From contig WQXG01000002.1 in assembly GCA_009784975.1 (NCBI GenBank), positions 1 through 64,000 on the forward strand: a stretch of 64,000 nt of DNA, read 5' to 3'. This document shows, piece by piece, positions 45,905-53,103 of the stretch. The notes beneath the pieces are model-generated. The model was not told the DNA's origin and did not search any database. It saw nothing but the letters and a program-made list of their open reading frames with translations. The position numbers and the translations under genes were made by a program. This DNA is from Treponema sp. (GTDB lineage: Bacteria; Spirochaetota; Spirochaetia; Treponematales; Breznakiellaceae). How positions within the stretch are numbered: the first letter of the stretch is position 1; each line of letters begins with the position of its first letter.

Positions 45905-46546
45905 TTACCACTCTTTGGGCTTTCCATGCGGTGGTGTTATATTAAAAGTTTCTCCGGAAGGTTCTATTACAAAAAAACCATTATTTAATGCAAGTTCTCT
46001 TATGTTTTCTGGTATTACAACTCCTGCAACTGCTCCTAAAAAAGATCGTTTGTCTCCGTGTAAATCCGCATATTTTCGCATTTTTTCCAGACGATTAATA
46101 TGATCATCTATATTTTTACTTATAAGGTTGGTTTTTATTTCAACGAGCATTGCTTTATCGCCGTTTTCCAATAAAACATCAATTTCAAAGAATATATTAT
46201 TCTTACGATCTGTAACAATAGTGTTTCTATTGGCTTTTGGAAAGTCCTGTCCAAGTTCTCTGAATTTCTCAACTAGATTAGGAGCTACCATATATTCAGC
46301 AATTTCGCCCAAGCGGTTAGAATATTCCCCAAATCGTTTATTTATATCCTTTATCTGCCGATCAGTTTCCTTCATTTGTCGATCGGTTTCCTTCATCTGC
46401 CGATCGGTTTCCTTCATCTGCCGATCAGTATCTTTTTGACTTTTGAATAATTCCTCTTGACCTTTGGCGGTTCTATCTAATATTGCCCAAATCTGGTCAA
46501 AATTGGGACTATTTGAGACAGTTGATTGTACTTGTGCTTTTCCCAT
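45905..46546 (-). CDS. PD-(D/E)XK-like hypothetical protein with coiled-coil heptad repeats
   Basis: A 213-residue protein. Residues of about 35-60 contain the 7-residue unit MKETDRQ repeated, followed by a coiled coil. The C-terminal half reads FFEIDVLLENGDKAMLVEIK, which has the spaced Asp and E-x-K of the PD-(D/E)XK nuclease fold, as in a widespread family of cyanobacterial and spirochaetal hypothetical proteins (DUF3782-like). Nuclease activity is not established for that family. The ATG has GGAG upstream. It lies between the palindrome cluster at 45658-45864 and a decayed copy of it at 46611-46675, so it may be cargo of a mobile repeat. Confidence 0.75.
   Translation of the reverse strand: MGKAQVQSTVSNSPNFDQIWAILDRTAKGQEELFKSQKDTDRQMKETDRQMKETDRQMKETDRQIKDINKRFGEYSNRLGEIAEYMVAPNLVEKFRELGQDFPKANRNTIVTDRKNNIFFEIDVLLENGDKAMLVEIKTNLISKNIDDHINRLEKMRKYADLHGDKRSFLGAVAGVVIPENIRELALNNGFFVIEPSGETFNITPPHGKPKEW
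46354..46437 (-). repeat. 21-bp tandem repeat, four units, inside the PD-(D/E)XK-like gene
   Basis: Four 21-bp units start at 46354, 46375, 46396 and 46417. Units 1-3 differ at only a few bases and encode the heptad M-K-E-T-D-R-Q. The period keeps the reading frame and the coiled-coil register, so copy-number change would lengthen or shorten the stalk without a frameshift. Confidence 0.9.
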
Positions 46547-46610
46547 AATTAACTCCTATCTATAAATATAACACTATCAAGAGCTTTAGAAAAGGTTTTT
46601 TTACATATAG

Positions 46611-46675
46611 TTACGCGACTTCGGCATAACCGCTTGGAAGCTTTATTGGATGGGTAAGACGTTGTAAGCCGCCAT
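46611..46675. repeat. Decayed copy of the palindrome-cluster sequence
   Basis: TAAGACGTTGTAAGCCGCCAT at the right end resembles CAGACGTCGTAAACCGCCAT at 45811-45830, and CGACTTCGGCATAACCGC near 46615-46632 resembles the arm GACTTCGCATAACGC at 45731-45745. The symmetry is mostly lost. It flanks the PD-(D/E)XK-like gene on the side opposite the intact cluster. Confidence 0.55.
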
Positions 46676-46683
46676 CCTATCTT

Positions 46684-47019
46684 TTATGATTTTGAACATT
46701 CTTCGTTTATGGTTTCTCTTATCGTATCTTTAATAACTGATGTTATTTTGTTTATGATTGATTTTTCTAAATGCAATAAAGCTCCTTCCGCAGTAGCCGA
46801 AGCGTCAAAAAGTTGGAAAGTCTCAATTTTAAGGGCGTTTGCCAGCCGATCCAGCATTTCTGGAGTGGGGAATTTTTTGGAAACCTCGACCATAGACAGG
46901 TAATTTGCTGAAATTCCTGCTTTTTCTGCAAGTTTTTCCTGAGTTAATCCGCATTTTTGCCTGTTTTCTTTCAGATTAAGAGCCAGAATTTCCCTAATAC
47001 CTAATTTTTTATTTGGCAT
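46684..47019 (-). CDS. XRE-family helix-turn-helix regulator
   Basis: A 111-residue DNA-binding protein. The HTH lies at about residues 12-68 (LKENRQKCGLTQEKLAEKAGISANYLSMVE ... PTPEMLDRLANALKI), with the typical five-helix XRE layout. The C-terminal 40 residues are helical and may dimerise. The start ATG follows GAGG at the right spacing. It is divergent from the DGR-like lipoprotein gene, with a 158-bp gap containing a strong promoter and a 14-bp perfect palindrome, so it probably controls that promoter and perhaps its own. Confidence 0.88.
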   Translation of the reverse strand: MPNKKLGIREILALNLKENRQKCGLTQEKLAEKAGISANYLSMVEVSKKFPTPEMLDRLANALKIETFQLFDASATAEGALLHLEKSIINKITSVIKDTIRETINEECSKS

Positions 47020-47056
47020 ATCAACCTCTAAAGCAAGAATACCCTTTTATAAGATA

Positions 47057-47086
47057 TTGACTTACCGCCGTAAAAATAGGTATACT
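47057..47086 (+). promoter_or_regulatory. Promoter of the DGR-like lipoprotein gene
   Basis: TTGACT (47057-47062) and TATACT (47081-47086) are 18 bp apart. Transcription would start near 47093, giving a leader of about 85 nt that holds the GGAGG ribosome site at 47166-47170. Confidence 0.6.
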
Positions 47087-47095
47087 TATCTATAG

Positions 47096-47109
47096 GTTAG
47101 AATTCTAAC
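47096..47109. promoter_or_regulatory. Palindromic operator candidate
   Basis: GTTAGAATTCTAAC is a perfect 14-bp palindrome lying just after the predicted transcription start of the lipoprotein gene and close to the divergent XRE regulator. The place and symmetry fit a repressor site; binding is inferred. Confidence 0.5.
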
Positions 47110-47177
47110 GTGTTTTTTTGATAAATTACGTTAAAAATTTGATAAAAACCAGAATCATTGAATTTGGAGGTAAATGA

Positions 47178-48068
47178 ATGAAAAAGAAAATCAAATTAAT
47201 TGCAATTATCGCAATAATCGGATTTGCAATGCTAACTTGTAATGACGATGGTGACGGATTGCCAACAAGTTGTACCAATCACGACTGGGGTGAATTAACA
47301 CAAACAACCGCGCCCGATTGTACAACAGAGGGTGAGAAAACACAAACCTGTAAAAATTCAGGTTGTAATACAGTTAATCCAGACACAAAAGAAATTGTTA
47401 ACGCGCTCGGACATGATGGTATTTGGACAGTAACAAATTCAACAACATTTCCGGCAACTTCTACTGGAACTTGCTTTCGTTGCAGCGTAACATCACGAGA
47501 AACTCAAATCGGCGATACAGGACCCGCAGGAGGAAAAATTATTTACATAGCTCCAACAATTGCCGGCTTTGAAGTAACAAGCACAACTGCAGCATTTACA
47601 ACCTATACCGCTTATTATCTTGAAGCTGCACCGGCAGATGCATTTGGAGGAACAGGAGAGCATTTAATAATAAGATGGTCAACAATAGGTTCAAATATAC
47701 CAACTCCTCCTGATGTAGTAGGAACTGGATTAGCAATTGGTTCAGGCAGAAATAACACTGCTCTAATAATTGCTGCAGAGAAAGAAGTCTTTCTGTCTGA
47801 TACATATATTTATGCAGCATTAGCGTGTGATAATTACTCTATAGCAGATTTTAATGACTGGTTCTTGCCAAGCAGAGACGAACTCAATCAGCTATATCTT
47901 AGGCGTACTGATTTTGGTTTATTGCCATTTAGCTACTACTGGTCTTCGTCGCAGTACGCTGTCACCCTCGCGTGGGCCCAGTTTTTCGACGATGGCTCTC
48001 TGGGTTTAACTCAGGGCGGCTTCGCCAAGGACAACTTCAGCAATGTCCGTGCCGTCCGGGCTTTTTAA
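47178..48068 (+). CDS. Putative lipoprotein with DUF1566/Lcl-type C-type-lectin-like tail; candidate DGR variable protein
   Basis: A 296-residue exported protein. The signal peptide ends MLTC (Cys21), a relaxed spirochaetal lipobox. Residues of about 30-105 hold a Cys/His-rich repeat (CTNHDWGELTQTTAPDCTTEG ... ALGHDGIWTV). From about 112 (GDTGPAGGKIIYIA) a DUF1566-like domain begins, with DFNDWFLPSRDELNQLY at about 232-248 and the end YYWSSSQ ... AWAQFFDDG ... NVRAVRAF. Families with this end are known targets of diversity-generating retroelements, and treponemes have a described one (TvpA of T. denticola, a different domain). The last 45 codons shift sharply to NNC and NNT codons and high GC, unlike the AT-rich rest. 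A good GGAGG precedes the ATG. No reverse transcriptase was found in the window. Confidence 0.8.
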   Translation: MKKKIKLIAIIAIIGFAMLTCNDDGDGLPTSCTNHDWGELTQTTAPDCTTEGEKTQTCKNSGCNTVNPDTKEIVNALGHDGIWTVTNSTTFPATSTGTCFRCSVTSRETQIGDTGPAGGKIIYIAPTIAGFEVTSTTAAFTTYTAYYLEAAPADAFGGTGEHLIIRWSTIGSNIPTPPDVVGTGLAIGSGRNNTALIIAAEKEVFLSDTYIYAALACDNYSIADFNDWFLPSRDELNQLYLRRTDFGLLPFSYYWSSSQYAVTLAWAQFFDDGSLGLTQGGFAKDNFSNVRAVRAF

Positions 48069-48092
48069 CTATTTAACCCTTTAACTATTAAA

Positions 48093-48120
48093 GGGGGCGC
48101 AGGGGGATAAAGCCCCCTGC
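48093..48120 (+). terminator. GC-rich hairpin after the DGR-like gene
   Basis: GCAGGGGG (48099-48106) pairs with CCCCCTGC (48113-48120) around a 6-nt loop; GGGGGC at 48093-48098 offers an alternative partner for GCCCCC at 48112-48117. No T-run follows. It lies 30 nt after the stop codon and 9 nt before the ribosome site of the next gene. Confidence 0.6.
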
Positions 48121-48139
48121 ATACTTTATGGAGGTATGT

Positions 48140-49012
48140 ATGTCAAGATTTGAAAAATTTCAAAAGATTAAAGTGTTTAAAGATGATAAACCATTATTTG
48201 AACAAATATTCGTAAATGATTGTATTATCAATTTCGTTGATGGTTGTATTAGTAATTTTTTATCAGATGAAGATATTTATCAGCCGGCAATAGAATGCAG
48301 TGATGCGCATATAGAATATTGGGAAAAAGGATTATTACATAAAAATGTTGGCCCGGCTGTTATTTCATTATGGGGTGATAAACATGAGTATTGGAATAAG
48401 GGTAACTTAAAAAATATTGAATTTGGATTAAAAGCAGAAGAAAATTTTGCAAAATATTTAAATGAAAATAGTATTCCGTTTATGCATATAGATCAAATTA
48501 ACGGTAAATTGTATTCTAAAGCATTTTGGGAAAATGATATTAAAATAAAAAGACCAGATTATACTGTTTTTATTGATAAAAAACCTTATTTTATTGATGT
48601 TAAAGCTAAAAGCTTTTATGTAAATGATGTTTACACAATTGATAAAAATGATATAGAGAGACTAAATGCATTAGATAAAGAATATAATATAAAAGTATTG
48701 TTAGCAATAACAAATATTAATGATATCTCATTTAATAATTTTTCTTTTTTAACATTAGATAATTTGAATAAATATATTAAATACATCAAAAATGAAATTT
48801 ATAAAAACGTAGAAAAAATGTTTTATCCTTTTCATATCGATATTCTGTCTAATGGAAATATTAAAGATACTATTAATTTTGAGTTATTGGATAATAATAT
48901 GCATGAATTAACAAAAAATATTGAATGGGAAGAATTAAAAAATAGTAATTCATATTGTGATATTGTTATTAATTATTTGAAAGAAAATAACTATAAATTA
49001 GAAGATAGGTAA
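48140..49012 (+). CDS. AT-rich MORN-like plus PD-(D/E)XK-like hypothetical protein
   Basis: A 290-residue protein that I do not recognise as a whole. Residues of about 45-90 contain two units of the form H-I/E-Y-W-x-K-G-x-L (IEYWEKGLLHKNVGPAV, HEYWNKGNLKNIEFG), which resemble MORN-like repeats. Residues of about 138-157 (PDYTVFIDKKPYFIDVKAK) have the P-D ... D-x-K layout of restriction-endonuclease-fold proteins. The rest is Asn/Lys/Ile-rich. I chose the ATG at 48140, 5 nt after GGAGG, over the ATG at 48128 that contains the ribosome site. Base composition is far richer in A+T than any neighbour, which suggests recent transfer. Nuclease or toxin activity is only a guess. Confidence 0.7.
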   Translation: MSRFEKFQKIKVFKDDKPLFEQIFVNDCIINFVDGCISNFLSDEDIYQPAIECSDAHIEYWEKGLLHKNVGPAVISLWGDKHEYWNKGNLKNIEFGLKAEENFAKYLNENSIPFMHIDQINGKLYSKAFWENDIKIKRPDYTVFIDKKPYFIDVKAKSFYVNDVYTIDKNDIERLNALDKEYNIKVLLAITNINDISFNNFSFLTLDNLNKYIKYIKNEIYKNVEKMFYPFHIDILSNGNIKDTINFELLDNNMHELTKNIEWEELKNSNSYCDIVINYLKENNYKLEDR

Positions 49013-49117
49013 TCAAACGAATAACGAGTTTACAGGAACAATATTGGAATCATCTGCCCCCACATTATGCAAATGTGTAATTTGTGAATAAAAAAGTTTG
49101 CCCTTCCCATTCGTTTT

Positions 49118-49253
49118 CGTGAACCGGTGTGGCAGGGCGGCGGGCGGGGAAAACAATTTTTGCAGCTCTCTGCGGAAGAGACTTCGAAGAAGGCTCTGTA
49201 GCAGATTCCGGCAAATGTTTTCCACGCACGTCGCCCTGCCACACCGGTTCACG
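49118..49253. repeat. 136-bp imperfect palindrome with 22-bp perfect arms
   Basis: CGTGAACCGGTGTGGCAGGG (49118-49137, perfect to 49139) is the exact reverse complement of 49232-49253. Partial symmetry continues inward (GGAAAACA on both arms), and the centre CTTCGAAG (49182-49189) is itself palindromic and lies exactly at the midpoint 49185.5. No target-site duplication is obvious. It sits alone in the 284-bp gap 49013-49296 and resembles a foldback or MITE-like element. Both strands carry similar short open frames as a result of the symmetry; I do not regard them as genes. Confidence 0.88.
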
Positions 49254-49296
49254 GAGAGGCAGCATGGACAAATAGCAGTTTTTTTTTAACCTTGGC

Positions 49297-49851
49297 TTAT
49301 CCCAACACCAGCACAATCTTAGACTTATATTCCTTCTCAGTAATCTTATTCTTTAAATAATCAGAAATGATCTGGCGGACGACGGGAGGAAAAGCATTCC
49401 AGTAGCGTTCAGGCCAGGCGCCCATTTCTTCGCGGAGGTTTTCGTCAAGCGATTTTTTCATGGTGCCGTGGGAAAAAGAGACAAATTGTTCTATCATGGA
49501 AAGGAGCACCTGGGGAGGTAATTCTTCTTTTTGTTTTGTTTCTCCCATCCAGGTTCGGGAAAGTTCGTCGATTTGGCTGTCGGTTAGTTCCGGAGCATGT
49601 TCGCGGACAAGACGGATTATCATTTCCTGGATGGAATTTCTCATTCCTTCCATTATGTTTTTTGTGCTGCCGCCGAGATTTGCGCTCACTTCTCTTGCCA
49701 TTTGTTCGGGGTCGGGAATATCACCTATAGCGTTGAAAATGGTCAGGTTTCGCCGTCTTCTTACGACGGCTTCAGCGAGCGCTTCTATGGAGGATACATC
49801 ACTGTGATTTAGTATATAATCAAGCGCCTGTATCAGCCGGGGATCTGCCAC
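49297..49851 (-). CDS. Hypothetical protein downstream of rpmB
   Basis: A 184-residue cytoplasmic protein that I do not recognise. It has no signal peptide or membrane helix, and seems largely helical (LIQALDYILNHSDVSSIEALAEAVVRRR; MEGMRNSIQEMIIRLVREHAPELTDSQIDELSR). The start is a GTG 4 nt after the rpmB stop with no clear ribosome site, so it is probably translated by coupling to rpmB. Base and codon use match the core genes rather than the island next to it, so the island border probably lies between 49253 and 49297. Confidence 0.75.
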   Translation of the reverse strand: MADPRLIQALDYILNHSDVSSIEALAEAVVRRRRNLTIFNAIGDIPDPEQMAREVSANLGGSTKNIMEGMRNSIQEMIIRLVREHAPELTDSQIDELSRTWMGETKQKEELPPQVLLSMIEQFVSFSHGTMKKSLDENLREEMGAWPERYWNAFPPVVRQIISDYLKNKITEKEYKSKIVLVLG

Positions 49852-49855
49852 AATA

Positions 49856-50047
49856 TCAGGCTTTTTTGGGCTTGGATTCTGTTTTTAAGCAACGGGTGCA
49901 AATAGTGCGTTTTTTGGTGGTCCCGTTTACATCGGCTTTTACGCTTACCAGATTGGGTTTCCATGTCCTGCGGGTACGGTTCTTGGCATGGCTTACTTTG
50001 TTCCCTGTTATTGTATGTTTTCCGCAATTTTCACAAACACGTGACAT
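49856..50047 (-). CDS. rpmB: 50S ribosomal protein L28
   Basis: A 63-residue large-subunit protein. [29 protein letters not shown] is the diagnostic N-terminus, followed by the zinc-ribbon partner CTRCLK. Both Cys pairs are present, so this is the zinc-binding (C+) form. The ATG follows AAGGAAGG with good spacing. An overlapping frame (49833-50027) on the same strand is a shadow. Confidence 0.96.
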   Translation of the reverse strand: MSRVCENCGKHTITGNKVSHAKNRTRRTWKPNLVSVKADVNGTTKKRTICTRCLKTESKPKKA

Positions 50048-50110
50048 ATTTTCCTTCCTTCATGTAACTTGTCTAATTTATACCAAAAATCAAAAAAAAT
50101 GTAAACCCCC

Positions 50111-50132
50111 CAGGGGCAAATCCGCGCCCCTG
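50111..50132 (-). terminator. Terminator-like hairpin after potD
   Basis: CAGGGGC (50111-50117) pairs with GCCCCTG (50126-50132). Read on the minus strand it is followed by GGGGGTTTACATTTTTTTT, a T-run offset by several bases. It lies 22 nt after the potD stop and before the rpmB ribosome site. Confidence 0.5.
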
Positions 50133-50154
50133 CGAGAGTCTTTGGCAAATATAA

Positions 50155-51240
50155 TCAGTCTCCTGCCCGGATTGAGTTGAACCAGGCGTTGCTGTAGATG
50201 TCCAGGATGTCGCCCAGGTCTTCTACAAGCTCTGTGGCTTCTAATTCTTCTTCTGAATAAAAGGCAATGCCGGTTTTAAGCTGACGCGCCGGAACATTGA
50301 CAGTTGCCGGAAGGCCGAATTCATCGGCAAATTGAGCGTAAATTTCCGGTCTGTGGATAAAGTCGATAAATTTATGGGCTAAATCAGTGTTGTTTGAACC
50401 GCTAAGTATAACCATGCTGTCTATATAGGACGGACCGCCTTCTTTGGGAATAAAGAATTTTGTGTCTTCCAGCATCTGGGGAAGGTCTGCGATTTCTTCA
50501 TAAATCGCTTCGGGGTAACCGTGTACAACCCAAAATTCGCCGTTGGCATAACCCTTGCCGAAAGCTTCCGCGTCAAATTTTACAAGGTTCGGTTTCCATG
50601 AATTGTTGATAAGGTCTCTGGCGCTTTCTATTTCAGAAATATCATGGGTGTTTACAGAATACCCAAGGAAACTAAGAGCGCCGCCCATTACTTCGCGCAT
50701 ATCGTCCAGCATGGTCATGCGGCCGCGAAGGTCTTCCCTTGCAAAGATAGACCAGCTCTGTTCATAATTTGGAACCCTTGCGGTGTTTACCAAAACGCCT
50801 GCCGCTCCATAGAAATAAGGGACAGCATAATCCATGTCAGGATCATAGGTTGCTCTTTCCAGAACTTTTGGATCAATGTTGCCAAGGTTTGTCATTTTTG
50901 ATTTATCTATTTTTTCCAGCATTCCCTGGCGAAGCATAAGGGGAACATAATCTTTTGACGGAAACACTACATCATATTGACGGCCGAATAATCTGGATAA
51001 CCAGCCGAACATTCCTTTTCTGCTGGAAGACAGAAGTTTTGCATACATATCCTCATTGGAGGCAAACTCGTCATAAATTACGCGTACATTGTATTCTTCT
51101 TCAAATTGCGCAATGACAGAATCGGGCGTGTAATAGGTCCAGTTGTAAATATACAACCGTTCTTTTGAATCGCAGGAAATAATAGCGGGCATAATAAGCG
51201 CCGCCAAAACCAAGTAAAAGATAGAATTTCTTTTTGTCAT
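50155..51240 (-). CDS. potD: Spermidine/putrescine ABC transporter binding lipoprotein PotD
   Basis: A 361-residue lipoprotein (AIISC, Cys23) that binds polyamine for the PotABC importer. LYIYNWTYYTPDSVIAQFEEEYNV is the family N-terminus; YAVPYFYGAAGVLVNT, KFDAEAFGKGYANGEFWVVHGY and FFIPKEGGPSYIDSMVI are conserved ligand-site regions. It is the last gene of potABCD but separated from potC by an 88-bp gap that holds a small hairpin (GGCTG/CAGCC) just upstream of the AGGAGG ribosome site, which may let it be expressed at a different level. Confidence 0.93.
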   Translation of the reverse strand: MTKRNSIFYLVLAALIMPAIISCDSKERLYIYNWTYYTPDSVIAQFEEEYNVRVIYDEFASNEDMYAKLLSSSRKGMFGWLSRLFGRQYDVVFPSKDYVPLMLRQGMLEKIDKSKMTNLGNIDPKVLERATYDPDMDYAVPYFYGAAGVLVNTARVPNYEQSWSIFAREDLRGRMTMLDDMREVMGGALSFLGYSVNTHDISEIESARDLINNSWKPNLVKFDAEAFGKGYANGEFWVVHGYPEAIYEEIADLPQMLEDTKFFIPKEGGPSYIDSMVILSGSNNTDLAHKFIDFIHRPEIYAQFADEFGLPATVNVPARQLKTGIAFYSEEELEATELVEDLGDILDIYSNAWFNSIRAGD

Positions 51241-51328
51241 TTTAATCCTCCTGGCTGTCTCAGCCGAAGCTGTTTGCAGCCGAAATAAAATATATGTTTA
51301 ATCTCTTGGGGCAAGAGTTAAACTGCTG

Positions 51329-52198
51329 TTATTTTGCCGCTATATATTTTAGGAACTTTCTTAGCATTATGCAAAGAATCACTGTTCCTAAAATCATTAC
51401 AACAGAAAGGGCGCTGATAAGCGGCGTAATACCGCCCTTTTTTGTAATTGCTGAATGAATAAACACAGGCAGGGTAGAAGAGCCCGGACCTGATACAAAA
51501 AAAGTTATAACAAAGTCTTCCAGTGATAATGTAATAGCCGTTAATAAACCTGATATAATTCCGGGCTTGCATATAGGAAGCGTTATTTTAAAAAGAGTTT
51601 CTCTTTCGCTTGCTCCCAAATCTGCCGCGGCTTCTATGATGGAAAAATCAAACTCGTCCAGCCTTGCCATTACCATAAGAAATACAAAGGGAAGACAAAA
51701 TGTTGTGTGAGCAATGTAAATTGTAAAAAGCCCAAGCGGAATTCCAATGCCTGCGAAAAAAATTGAAAGCGATACGCCGATAATTATTTCCGGCAGAATC
51801 ATTGGCAAAAAAGAAATTGTCTGCACATAACTTCGCAGTTTAAATCTGTACCAGTTTACCCCGATTGCGCCTATTGTCCCGATAATTGTCGCGGTTGCCG
51901 CGGAGGATATTGCTATTATTATGCTGTTTCTGAATGCTATCCATAGTCCGCGTTCCGTAAGAAGACGCTGATACCAGCGGAATGAAAAACCTGTCCATGT
52001 CATGCTTGACGAGCTGTTAAAAGAATAAATTACCAATACAAAAAGCGGAAGAAAAAGAAAAATAAGCGTTACTATAAAAACAGTATTGGAAAAAGAAAAA
52101 CTGTTTCTGATTGCCCGCCTTGCATGCCTTTCCGCCTCATCATGCGCTTTTGGTTTTGTAGATGTAAAGGCTCCGCGGATGATATTGATAAAATTCAT
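51329..52198 (-). CDS. potC: Spermidine/putrescine ABC transporter permease PotC
   Basis: An inner-membrane permease of 289 residues with six predicted helices. FSFRWYQRLL near residue 75 and the EAA loop IIEAAADLGASERETLFKITLPICKPGI mark it as PotC. The ATG overlaps the potB stop (ATGA). The N-terminal 30 residues before the first helix are charged and longer than usual. Confidence 0.93.
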   Translation of the reverse strand: MNFINIIRGAFTSTKPKAHDEAERHARRAIRNSFSFSNTVFIVTLIFLFLPLFVLVIYSFNSSSSMTWTGFSFRWYQRLLTERGLWIAFRNSIIIAISSAATATIIGTIGAIGVNWYRFKLRSYVQTISFLPMILPEIIIGVSLSIFFAGIGIPLGLFTIYIAHTTFCLPFVFLMVMARLDEFDFSIIEAAADLGASERETLFKITLPICKPGIISGLLTAITLSLEDFVITFFVSGPGSSTLPVFIHSAITKKGGITPLISALSVVMILGTVILCIMLRKFLKYIAAK

Positions 52199-53103
52199 TC
52201 TGCAGCTCCTGTTTTATCTTTGTCTTTTTCCCTGGATGCTTCGCGTTTTTGAATATGCATCATCCAGAGAACGCCGATTGTAGTGACAAGGGTTAACACC
52301 ATGGAAATGGCAGCCGCTCTTGGCCAGTTGCGTTCACCGCGAAGGAAATCCGCAATTCTTTGCCCGAGCATATAGGAATCTTTTCCGCCGACAAGCATTG
52401 GAACCGCATACGCGCCGAAAATCGGAATGAATGTAAAAAGAACCGCTGTAAAAATACCGCCGCGGATATTGGGAAGCAGTATCTTTATCATGGAAGTAAA
52501 TTTGTTTGCGCCCAAATCACGCGATGCTTCAAGCAGCGAAAAATCAAATTTGTCTATTGTAGAAAATAAAGGCAGGATAGCATACGGCAGGTACATATAA
52601 ACCAAAACAAGAATTACCGCATTTTGATTGTAAAGGAAAGGAATGTAATCATCTGTTAAACCTATCCGCAGCAATAATTCATTTAAAAAACCGTTGTTTC
52701 CCAATATATTCATCCAGGCAAAAACCCTGATTAGGAAATTTGTCCAAAATGGAATGATGATAAGAAGCAAAAGCAATGTCTGATGTTTGCTGCGCGCCAT
52801 AAAGTAACCGCAAGGAAGCGCTATTAAAATTGTAATAACGGTAGCGATAACAGATGCTACAATTGTACGGAACGTTATGCGCAAAAAAACAGGGTCTGCA
52901 AGGTAACGGTATGCTTCAAGTGAAAATTCCCATAATACGCCGCGCTGCATATCCCTTTTAAGGAAACTGTAAATAATGATGATTATAATCGGCGCCAGAA
53001 AAAAGAGAGTAAACCAGACTGCCATAGGAGCAGAGTATACAGGTCCTTTATTTCTTGACAGTGGTTTTGCGAGGGGAACCTTAACCCTTTGGGTCTGGTT
53101 CAA
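52195..53103 (-). CDS. potB: Spermidine/putrescine ABC transporter permease PotB
   Basis: An inner-membrane permease of 302 residues. WTNFLIRVFAWMNILGNNGFLN and the EAA loop LLEASRDLGANKFTSMIKILLPNI are PotB hallmarks. The start codon is TTG in a TTGA overlap with the potA stop; the next ATG (residue 27, APMAVW) would trim the start too close to the first membrane helix. The C-terminal tail is charged (KREASREKDKDK). Confidence 0.93.
   Translation of the reverse strand: MNQTQRVKVPLAKPLSRNKGPVYSAPMAVWFTLFFLAPIIIIIIYSFLKRDMQRGVLWEFSLEAYRYLADPVFLRITFRTIVASVIATVITILIALPCGYFMARSKHQTLLLLLIIIPFWTNFLIRVFAWMNILGNNGFLNELLLRIGLTDDYIPFLYNQNAVILVLVYMYLPYAILPLFSTIDKFDFSLLEASRDLGANKFTSMIKILLPNIRGGIFTAVLFTFIPIFGAYAVPMLVGGKDSYMLGQRIADFLRGERNWPRAAAISMVLTLVTTIGVLWMMHIQKREASREKDKDKTGAAE

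Noticed and set aside
45508..45988. Several open frames across the palindrome region (45508-45927 minus, 45560-45742 and 45806-45988 plus)
   Set aside because: Inverted repeats keep frames open in GC-rich DNA; products are low-complexity and overlap the kinase gene.
47178..49012. A complete DGR cassette inside the window
   Set aside because: No reverse transcriptase, Avd-like gene or template repeat was found; only the putative target is present.
49013..49316. Short open frames on both strands (79, 70, 83 and 63 codons) as small genes
   Set aside because: They arise from the 136-bp palindrome, mirror each other on both strands, and none has a ribosome site or known motif.
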